The notes below the pieces were generated by a model that searched no databases, had not been told where the DNA came from, and saw only the letters and a list, made by a program, of their open reading frames with translations. Below are positions 5,901 to 10,099 of a stretch of 10,099 nucleotides of DNA, piece after piece (positions within the stretch are counted from its first letter, which is position 1; every line of letters begins with the position of its first letter). This DNA comes from JAGOBX01 sp017999075 [NCBI: Candidatus Babelota bacterium] (GTDB lineage: Bacteria; JAGOBX01). The stretch is from contig JAGOBX010000090.1 in assembly GCA_017999075.1 (NCBI GenBank), positions 1-10,099 on the forward strand, given 5' to 3'. Both the position numbers and the translations under genes were made by a program.

Positions 5901-8384
5901 ATTGCTGTAATCCGTGTCAGTTACATCAAAATATTTTATCGGATGATATATATAATATTTGGAAGAAGAGGTCGTACGGCTTAATAAAGGTTCATTTAAC
6001 CATGCATTTTTGTTGACTCCGTCGTATGAAGAAATAGTCCGCACCTGACTTCCTATAGATATCTGCATGCCTGTATAATAATTATCCACGCTGCTTGCAG
6101 TTGATTCGAGTTTGACATACTGGTTTGTAGTTGATTTTACGAAACCTGCTTCGGTTTGTTTGAATACAGCCATTTTTCCGTCTGCATCTATGTAAGAAGA
6201 AGATAAAGTTCCTCCAGGCAATCCTAAATTTTTTATGAATGTATATGTGCTGGCTGCTACAGCAGCAGGATCAGCCCAATTACTGTCAACTGTAGCTGTT
6301 TTTGTTATTTCATTGTAAGCTGTGACAGTTTTAGATTCATTGTTTACTGTTATTATTGAACCAACATAGGAATTTGCAGTGGCTGAAGCAGTGGCTGCGA
6401 GAGTAATTGTGTTTGCAGTAGCTCCAGTTGCGGTGCCGCTGTGATTTGCGCTGATTATTGCAGCGTCTTTAAATATATTTGATGTTGTAGCTCCTTCAAA
6501 ATTGTAAATTTTAATTTTTTGCGAATCAATATTGTCGTTATAAACAATAGAATATTTTCCTGATTCGTATTCTGTAATATCATATTTCGAACTTGAATCT
6601 CCGCCGGCTATTTTGACTCCGGTATAATACGGCTTAAGATAATTAGCCGAACTTTCGTTCATATCAAGAGAATATAACCCTGATGAATACAGCTTATATT
6701 GGGTAGTATTGTCAGGTCTGTTATAATCACTTGTAAAAGTAACCTGGTATACTGAAGAAGCATTAGGTATAATATTGTTTATTACATATTGAGATGTAGT
6801 ATTTATAGCTACATCAATTGTGTAATCCTGACCTGTTATTGTGCTGCCGTCTCCGTCTGCCCAGTTACTGTTTACAGTTGCTGTTTTAGTGGCGCCGTTA
6901 TATGCTGTAATGGTTTTTATTTCTCCATTAACATTTATTTCAGAACCTGTATATGCATCATTAACAGCAGAAGCTCCTGCGCTGAATGTTATAGTATTTG
7001 CAGTTGCAGCTGCAGAAACACCGCCGTGATTAAGAATTCCCTGTTCGGATATGTTCCAATCCGAATCAACAGTAATTTCATTTGTAGTTGCGTTATAAGC
7101 TGTTATATTTTTTGTGGAATTTGTTATTCCTGCGGTTAAAGTTACAGAAGCTCCAGAATAATAATTTGTATAAGTTTTTATGTCTCCTGATTCGAGAGCT
7201 AAAGTGTTGGTTCCGCTTCCTGCGCTTGCTGCATTTCCTGTAACGTTAGTATTCCAATCCGTATCTAAAGTTAAAGTATTTGTTCCGTTATTGTAAGCTG
7301 AAACAGTTCTGATTTCTCCTGCAGCAGGTCCTGAAATTATTTTTACTGATGCGCTGGTATAATTTAAGTCGGGAGCGTCATCAGCTAATATTATTGTATC
7401 CAAAGCTGCTCCGTTTTTTGCCTGTGCTTTATGAGTCGTCCAATCGCTGTCAACTGTCGCAGTATAAGTAGATGCATCGTACGCTGAAATTGTTTTAGTT
7501 TGAGAATAACCGCTGCCTGAAGTGAGAGTTATTGTAGAACCTGCATAAAAATCATTTATATCTTTTCCGATTGGATCAAGATCAGCAGAATTAAATTGTA
7601 TTGTGTTATTTCCTCCGCCTGAACCTGCCGCTGTTCCCGAAGAAGATGTCTGACCTACGAATAATCCAACGTCTCCGGCTTTTTTTAAACCGTACATATT
7701 TATTATTCCATCTACGCTAATTTTTGAACCGATATTTACTTCGTATGCCCCGCCAGATTTGCTTGCTCCGTAAACTTTGCTTAAATCAAATTCAATATTA
7801 TTTTCAAATTCGATTTCCAGATTATTTGCGCCTGCTGAAATTTCGTTGGATGAATAAGAAACGCCGTTTATTGAAAAAGTTTCTGGAACTGATAGTGTTC
7901 CTGAAAAGTTTGAGCCGCTTAAAGTTGTAACATTCGGATCAATAGTTTTTTCTGCTGAAAAGATTTTTTTGTTTGCTAATTCTGTAATGCTCAGATAATC
8001 TTCAATTTTTGAATTGATATCTTTTAATTTTTCAGAAAGCGATGAAATGCTGTTTATGGTTTGTTCACTGTCGTTTAATTTATAATCAAAAAAGTTTGTA
8101 AGCACAATTTTTGCTTCTTCAAGAAGATTTATAATTTCTTTGTAAGAATTTTCTGAATAATCTATTCCTACTATACCTTCCTGGAGGCTTTTTCTTACTC
8201 CATTCATAGCATAAGTTAAATTATATATGAAAGAAGGCATAACAGCCTGAAAATTTGCAGATATGGTTTCTCTGTCTAAACCATAAGCATCATCAATTTT
8301 TGACAGTTTTGATTGTAATACATTTGAAATTTTTGTAAATTGCGACTGAATTGCAGAAGAATTGGAAACTTGATTTAAAGACAT
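2943..8384 (-). CDS. Giant flagellin-family protein with repeat-built insert
   Basis: One uninterrupted 1813-residue frame. Its likely role is a flagellin or hook-associated (FlgL-type) filament subunit, exported without a signal peptide and polymerised outside the cell. Residues 1-145 are helical and polar, and at 70-84 (GIVGIDYSENSYKEI) the G, I, D/Q, E and E-I positions fall at the same spacing as in flagellin (GIS..QT.EGAL.EI); the preceding AMNG also fits. Residues about 1700-1790 (LGIYYDN, then REVYAIYANAKNIVETELNN) form long amphipathic helices like a diverged flagellin C-terminal domain, but the NRL and RI.DAD motifs are absent. Between them lies a beta-rich Ser/Thr/Asn/Gly/Ala insert: residues 150-250 without clear repeats, 260-1178 with about ten copies of a module (separate entries), and 1180-1690 unique beta-rich sequence. 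I found no cysteine anywhere in the protein, which suits an extracellular filament protein. Ordinary flagellins are 250-600 residues and FlgL 300-450. The neighbours are not flagellar genes, as is common for orphan flagellin loci. Start choice is secure: GGAGG six bases upstream. Alternatives are a flagellin-fold adhesin or sheath protein that does not build a filament. Flagellin-family membership is likely; exact role is uncertain. Confidence 0.7.
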   Translation of the reverse strand: MSLNQVSNSSAIQSQFTKISNVLQSKLSKIDDAYGLDRETISANFQAVMPSFIYNLTYAMNGVRKSLQEGIVGIDYSENSYKEIINLLEEAKIVLTNFFDYKLNDSEQTINSISSLSEKLKDINSKIEDYLSITELANKKIFSAEKTIDPNVTTLSGSNFSGTLSVPETFSINGVSYSSNEISAGANNLEIEFENNIEFDLSKVYGASKSGGAYEVNIGSKISVDGIINMYGLKKAGDVGLFVGQTSSSGTAAGSGGGNNTIQFNSADLDPIGKDINDFYAGSTITLTSGSGYSQTKTISAYDASTYTATVDSDWTTHKAQAKNGAALDTIILADDAPDLNYTSASVKIISGPAAGEIRTVSAYNNGTNTLTLDTDWNTNVTGNAASAGSGTNTLALESGDIKTYTNYYSGASVTLTAGITNSTKNITAYNATTNEITVDSDWNISEQGILNHGGVSAAATANTITFSAGASAVNDAYTGSEINVNGEIKTITAYNGATKTATVNSNWADGDGSTITGQDYTIDVAINTTSQYVINNIIPNASSVYQVTFTSDYNRPDNTTQYKLYSSGLYSLDMNESSANYLKPYYTGVKIAGGDSSSKYDITEYESGKYSIVYNDNIDSQKIKIYNFEGATTSNIFKDAAIISANHSGTATGATANTITLAATASATANSYVGSIITVNNESKTVTAYNEITKTATVDSNWADPAAVAASTYTFIKNLGLPGGTLSSSYIDADGKMAVFKQTEAGFVKSTTNQYVKLESTASSVDNYYTGMQISIGSQVRTISSYDGVNKNAWLNEPLLSRTTSSSKYYIYHPIKYFDVTDTDYSNAGSITELSDSISSPASYPEILKSSDGKYYIGYSGIIEENALLQFNNTTQNTIQLNESSSSEDDFYTGMAFYINNGTGAGTYNTITDYDGTTKIATIENTFYGTDNLTITAIGANTIKSSSLSSSLNDYYNNWGIYITSGTGAGQFRRITDYDGTTKTATVDNWTTTPDLNSKFKLMQLPNSIPFSSTISEYTAGSGSISTIRFPDIPGTTNDSFTTFYKGYTVFITGGPGAGQYKDISIYTGGTRTATVASDWDIAPNNTSKFMVMLTDSTEQYTGNNHSAVTQTAGSITFDDTYSGIDDYFNGWGVFITDGTGVGQFRKITDYDGTTKTASIDANWATTPDATSKYTLVKLYEESSYQIISNFVTEIDPADSSNNKTVMQGSISGNTYKNIGLSNDYIAENYRYYSSSPSTSLSDRYNLINLKPYDDIISGDITSDKVSIDSIADNIGSFGKYIVEDYISFNLIDETNGIWEVNSQKYGSLGNVASGDNFWINVNPTQTDISDGDLEIDPDEAHLNDSSKNNFYSISNSQVNSSFLKLNIDNEPYSFGDSFSLRIKDAVVQNADFDNTSGTTSIEQKSNYSLTYADEYGGLFFRKSDDKSIYLSKSVIDFDSSYDSNSLSQVSEIWKTTGTNLPSGKNPVIFEDNKIFFLQTDNYFQKVQFSYDFHSDKDNVSAANNFFDSSNTKINDEATYTNETVYLVYAGSGNWKVYSNQSGQLTNDTAPNADNYIQMAQNGATTNTFTKTGADGGKTSIDISIQGWDDFINGKVNANGVAPASADNVFASGDTIQLKLSHQAVASFNGGPKTNIYEGRENIVGNGNSAISVIWDSANSDFYNNIKPGEYSFNVEINDIKILSSENMDEIDIGLPNQLTTKQLGIYYDNIKFKTPREVYAIYANAKNIVETELNNIRGISELLNGAIDYGHSRIDSLYSSNDKINNQFEAKLRLDQIKSDMISNFSNLNLFNIKSEIVDGLFSFYDNKISV
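4851..5042 (-). repeat. Repeat R10 in the giant gene (type B)
   Basis: Residues 1115-1178 (GSITFDDTYSGIDDYFNGWG, then GQFRKITDYDGTTKTASI, ANWATTPDATSKYTLV) are very close to R8 (NNWGIYITSGTGAGQFRRIT). The DNA keeps GTTCCGTCATAATCTGT at 4921-4937, identical to 5440-5456 in R8 and exactly 519 bases (173 codons) away. It is the last copy; beyond it the protein has no recognisable module. Confidence 0.85.
5106..5312 (-). repeat. Repeat R9 in the giant gene (type B, diverged)
   Basis: Residues 1025-1093 follow the module order: ISTIRF, FYKGYTVFITGGPGAGQYKD, ISIYTGGTRTATVASDW, then APNNTSKFMV. DYDGTTK has become IYTGGTR, so this copy is older or under different selection than R8 and R10, which flank it. 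Confidence 0.8.
5376..5753 (-). repeat. Adjacent repeats R7 and R8 (type B)
   Basis: R7 (residues 878-936) and R8 (942-1003) are direct neighbours. Both carry a GTGAG loop and ITDYDGTTK; R8 continues TATVDNWTTTPD, then NSKFKL. The coding DNA is alike too: the 14-mer GTTCCGTCATAATC (plus-strand reading) occurs at 5440-5453 and 5632-5645. R7 has FYG in place of the Trp and a shorter tail. Confidence 0.85.
5946..6125 (-). repeat. Repeat R6 in the giant gene (diverged)
   Basis: Residues 754-813 keep NQYVKLE, the VDNYYTGMQI strand, RTISSYDGVNKNAWL and a SSSKYYIY tail. The central Trp has moved or been lost and the GTGAGQ loop is reduced to IGSQ. It is intermediate between the Ala-rich upstream copies and the GTGAGQ copies downstream. 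Confidence 0.65.
6276..6413 (-). repeat. Repeat R5 in the giant gene (type A)
   Basis: Residues 658-703 (NTITLAATASATANSY, then VTAYNEITKTATVDSNWAD) are closely similar to R4 (NTITF, ITAYNGATKTATVNSNWAD), sharing the same shortened VNGE/VNNES turn and the WAD ending. R4 and R5 are the closest type A pair, which suggests one copied from the other despite the intervening ~150 residues. Confidence 0.8.
6687..6743 (-). repeat. Degenerate half-module between R4 and R5
   Basis: Residues 548-566 (VTFTSDYNRPDNTTQYKLY) match only the second half of the module, from the ATVDSDW strand to the PD.TSKY.L tail, with Tyr in place of the Trp. The first half is not recognisable upstream. It looks like a decayed or truncated copy in the 195-residue gap between R4 and R5. 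Confidence 0.45.
6861..7607 (-). repeat. Repeat cluster R1-R4 in the giant gene (type A)
   Basis: Four protein modules in a row: R1 residues 260-315, R2 329-377, R3 393-443 and R4 463-508, spaced 64-70 residues apart. Each runs N-T-I/L-x-F/L, an acidic or Ser/Ala stretch, a Y-x-G-S/A-x-I/V strand, then TITAYN or ISAYD, a polar turn, ATVDSDW or similar, and an Ala/Gly/Asn linker. They are Ala-rich and lack most of the GTGAGQ loop kept in the later copies. This part of the gene is visibly richer in G+C than its ends. Confidence 0.8.
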
Positions 8385-8390
8385 TTTTAT

Positions 8391-8395
8391 CCTCC
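8391..8395 (-). promoter_or_regulatory. Strong ribosome binding site of the giant gene
   Basis: GGAGG on the minus strand, six bases before the ATG at 8384. It is the strongest Shine-Dalgarno site in the window and fixes the start of the 1813-residue protein; it suggests high translation, as expected for a structural subunit. Confidence 0.85.
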
Positions 8396-8447
8396 CTGTT
8401 GTCTGTAATCAAAATCCGTTTGTTTATGTAAACCTTATTCTATTATT

Positions 8448-8476
8448 AATATATCAAAATTTTATACTAATGTCAA
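8448..8476 (-). promoter_or_regulatory. Sigma70-type promoter for the giant gene
   Basis: Minus-strand TTGACA (8476-8471), a 17-base spacer, then TATATT (8453-8448): six and five matches to consensus. The start would be near 8441, giving a leader of about 57 bases. Flagellin genes often use sigma28 (TAAA, about 15 bases, GCCGATAA), but I see no such site here, so expression may be outside the usual late-flagellar regulon. Confidence 0.65.
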
Positions 8477-8512
8477 TTTTTATTTATTATTTTTTAAATA
8501 TATAAGATTTTG

Positions 8513-8541
8513 TTGACATATCCTGCATTTTAAAATATAAT
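8513..8541 (+). promoter_or_regulatory. Exact-consensus sigma70 promoter for rhomboid-murI
   Basis: TTGACA (8513-8518), exactly 17 bases, then TATAAT (8536-8541): a full 12 of 12 match at optimal spacing. Start is expected near 8548, leaving a leader of about 36 bases with AAGGA at 8568-8572. It is divergent from the giant gene's promoter; the two -35 boxes are 36 bases apart, close enough for a shared regulator to affect both. Confidence 0.85.
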
Positions 8542-8567
8542 TATTAACAAAATTTAGATATTTTTTC

Positions 8568-8572
8568 AAGGA
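8568..8572 (+). promoter_or_regulatory. Ribosome binding site of the rhomboid-like gene
   Basis: AAGGA, 12 bases before the ATG at 8585. The spacing is at the long end of normal. No other ATG lies nearer in the same frame ahead of the first transmembrane segment, so 8585 is kept as the start. Confidence 0.6.
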
Positions 8573-8584
8573 TTTTATAAAAAT

Positions 8585-9520
8585 ATGAATAGTAATAATA
8601 ACTTTAGATACGAATCTGTTTCTTTTGCCGTTCCTGCGTTTACTACTGTAATAAAAACTATAGTAATTATAAATGCCGCATTGTTTTTTTTAGATAATAT
8701 TTTTTCTAATCTCAATATTTCATATTATTTTGTGTGGTCATATAATGCTATAATATATAAATATGAAGTGTGGCGGTTATTTACTTATTCATTTGCTCAT
8801 TTGAATTTGCCTGATTTAATTTTAAATATGCTTATACTATGGATGTTTGGTTCTGAATTGGAAAATAAATGGGGAACGAAATTTTTTGTTAAATATTATT
8901 TGGTATCGGTTATAGGTGCAGGAATTTTATCTCTTCCGTTTGCAATAAACAGCAGTATGCCGTTATGGGGTGCAAATGCGGTAATTTTGAGTTTGCTTAC
9001 TGCATATGCCGTGAGTTCCCCTAATAAAATAGTTTATTTTATGATGTTTTTTCCTATGAAAGTAAAATGGCTCGTTGCTGTCATAGGGTGTATAAATTTA
9101 CTTATGGTTAAACCGGACGATAGCAGCAGCCTTATGTATTTGCTTCATATTAACGGAATTGCCGCAGGATTTATTTATTTAAAGTATTCTATAATTATTG
9201 ATATGATAAAAAATAAATTCCGCAGAAGAAATATTTTTGTTGATAATTTGAAATATATTAAAAATTCCGGATATAAAAAAAATTACGATAAAATTAATAT
9301 TTATTCGTTTAATGATACTAAAACTTCAATAGATTCGCGAAAAACGGGAAAAAATGAAGTTAAATCAGAAATAATAGATTTGGATAAAAAAATTGATGAA
9401 GTTCTGGATAAGATTAAAAATAACGGAATGGATTCGCTTAATTATGAAGAAAAAATGTTTTTAAAACGCGCCAGTCATTTATTGAAAAATAAATATTCTG
9501 AAAATAATGTTAAGGATTGA
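8585..9520 (+). CDS. Rhomboid-family membrane protein, probably inactive
   Basis: 311 residues with a six-helix rhomboid core (about 18-37, 68-92, 102-121, 130-146, 159-176, 184-206) and a charged cytosolic tail. VWRLFTYSFAHLNLP and the following DLILNM (62-82) align without gaps to the E. coli GlpG helix-2 region, and ELENKWG (91-97) matches AVEKRLG. Active rhomboids have GxSG at helix 4; here it reads WGANAV (128-133), so Asn131 (AAT at 8975-8977) replaces the nucleophile Ser. Asp77 sits where GlpG has the oxyanion-hole His150. The partner His (H188, in HINGIAAG) and N81 remain. This indicates a pseudoprotease that may bind or hold membrane proteins rather than cut them. The tail (residues 263-300: IDLDKKIDEVLDKI, then SLNYEEKMFLKRAS) is the small helical domain seen at the end of many bacterial rhomboids (DUF6576-like, from memory). 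It is first gene of an operon with murI, whose ribosome binding site lies inside its last codons. Confidence 0.88.
   Translation: MNSNNNFRYESVSFAVPAFTTVIKTIVIINAALFFLDNIFSNLNISYYFVWSYNAIIYKYEVWRLFTYSFAHLNLPDLILNMLILWMFGSELENKWGTKFFVKYYLVSVIGAGILSLPFAINSSMPLWGANAVILSLLTAYAVSSPNKIVYFMMFFPMKVKWLVAVIGCINLLMVKPDDSSSLMYLLHINGIAAGFIYLKYSIIIDMIKNKFRRRNIFVDNLKYIKNSGYKKNYDKINIYSFNDTKTSIDSRKTGKNEVKSEIIDLDKKIDEVLDKIKNNGMDSLNYEEKMFLKRASHLLKNKYSENNVKD
9512..9516 (+). promoter_or_regulatory. Ribosome binding site of murI
   Basis: AAGGA with a 7-base gap to the ATG at 9524. It lies inside the end of the rhomboid-like gene, whose TGA is at 9518-9520, so translation of the two is probably coupled. Confidence 0.75.
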
Positions 9521-9523
9521 TTT

Positions 9524-10099
9524 ATGATTGAAAATATTTGCTGTAATCCTATAGGCGTGTTTGATTCCGGATTAGGAGGGTTAACTGTAGTCCGTGAATT
9601 GAGAAAACTTCTTCCTTTTGAAAACATAATTTATTACGGCGATACAGCTCGTGTTCCATATGGTTCAAAATCCAAAAAAAAAATAATTGAATTTTCTATT
9701 GAAAATGCGAAATTTCTTTTGCTTCATAATGTTAAGATTATTGTAATCGCCTGCAATACTTCTACTGCAGCAGCTCTTGATGAAATAAAAAAGGTTTCAA
9801 AAGTTCCAGTGGTCGGAGTTATTAATCCTGGTGTTAAAATAGCTGCGTCAAAAACAAATAATAAAAAAATCGGAGTTATCGGAACTTTAGGAACGATAAG
9901 CAGCGAAGCTTACACAAGGCATCTGCTTGATTTGAATGATAATATACATATTTATTCTCAGCCGTGTCCGTTGTTTGTTCCTCTTGTGGAAGAAGGCTGG
10001 ACAGATAAACACATTACAGAACTTGTTATTTCCGAATATCTGACGCCGTTAAAAATTGCCGGTATTGACACTCTGATTCTGGGATGCACGCATTATCCT
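9524..10099 (+). CDS. murI: Glutamate racemase, C-terminus beyond window
   Basis: Cofactor-independent cytosolic enzyme that converts L-glutamate to D-glutamate for the peptidoglycan stem peptide. The 192 visible residues open with PIGVFDSGLGGLTV (9-22), carrying the Asp14-Ser15 substrate site, then YYGDTARVPYG (37-47), IACNTSTAAA (76-85) with catalytic Cys77, PVVGVINPG (95-103), and GCTHYP (187-192) with the second catalytic Cys188 at the very edge. The family is about 260-290 residues, so roughly the last 70-90 are missing. The ATG is three bases after the upstream stop and is preceded by AAGGA, so the start is secure. There is a run of ten A at 9674-9683 within Lys codons, which leaves the frame intact. 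It is co-transcribed with the rhomboid-like gene, so cell-wall precursor supply sits under the exact-consensus promoter. Confidence 0.97.
   Translation, partial: MIENICCNPIGVFDSGLGGLTVVRELRKLLPFENIIYYGDTARVPYGSKSKKKIIEFSIENAKFLLLHNVKIIVIACNTSTAAALDEIKKVSKVPVVGVINPGVKIAASKTNNKKIGVIGTLGTISSEAYTRHLLDLNDNIHIYSQPCPLFVPLVEEGWTDKHITELVISEYLTPLKIAGIDTLILGCTHYP

Noticed and set aside
6789-7139. Plus-strand 116-codon open frame rich in Cys inside the giant gene
   Set aside because: It is the antisense shadow of the Ala/Thr-rich repeats, with repetitive Cys/Ser content, no ribosome binding site and no recognisable family.
4851-7607. Regularly spaced DNA repeats as a CRISPR or other non-coding array
   Set aside because: Spacing is irregular, similarity is strongest at protein level, and a single open frame runs through all copies.
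2943-8384. Prophage or phage tail gene as the origin of the whole ORF
   Set aside because: The ends look like flagellin, and the neighbours (pyk, murI, TPR, rhomboid) are chromosomal with no other phage gene; only the internal module is phage-like.
8385-8584. Riboswitch or structured leader in the divergent region
   Set aside because: Predicted leaders are only about 36 and 57 bases, AT-rich, with no conserved pairing that I can see.
9674-9683. Run of ten A in murI as a phase-variation or frameshift site
   Set aside because: The frame is intact, murI is normally essential, and long A runs in Lys codons are common in an AT-rich genome.

Overview
The window is AT-rich, ordinary bacterial chromosome with two minus-strand housekeeping or envelope genes, one very large minus-strand surface-protein gene, and a divergent plus-strand pair. 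The low G+C, Shine-Dalgarno sites (AAGGA, GGAGG), near-consensus sigma70 promoters, a secreted TPR protein, a peptidoglycan precursor gene (murI) and a flagellin-family protein point to a low-G+C, peptidoglycan-containing, probably flagellated and probably Gram-negative bacterium. I cannot name the phylum from these genes.

Layout: 1-1279 (minus, cut by the window edge) is a TPR-repeat protein with a signal peptide and its own promoter. 1346-2812 (minus) is pyruvate kinase. 2943-8384 (minus) is a single 1813-residue ORF. Its first ~145 residues match the flagellin N-terminal helical domain, including the spaced G-I...E....E-I pattern. Its last ~110 residues look like a diverged flagellin C-terminal helical region. 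Between them lies a roughly 1500-residue beta-rich insert with about ten copies of a 45-70 residue module, of the type I recall from phage tail and other virion proteins (GTGAGQ..ITDYDGTTKTATVD..W). 8385-8584 is a divergent control region with two sigma70-type promoters. 8585-9520 (plus) is a rhomboid-fold membrane protein that has lost its catalytic serine. 9524-10099 (plus, cut by the window edge) is glutamate racemase.

The rhomboid gene and murI form a tight operon (3 bases apart) behind a promoter that matches the sigma70 consensus exactly. The giant gene reads the other way from its own promoter. The main point of interest is the giant flagellin-like protein: conserved-type ends for export and polymerisation around an enormous, cysteine-free, repeat-built insert. 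The second is the apparent pseudo-rhomboid, with Asn in place of Ser and Asp in place of the oxyanion-hole His. No RNA genes, CRISPR arrays, insertion sequences or convincing intrinsic terminators were seen, and no gene-free stretch exceeds 300 bases.
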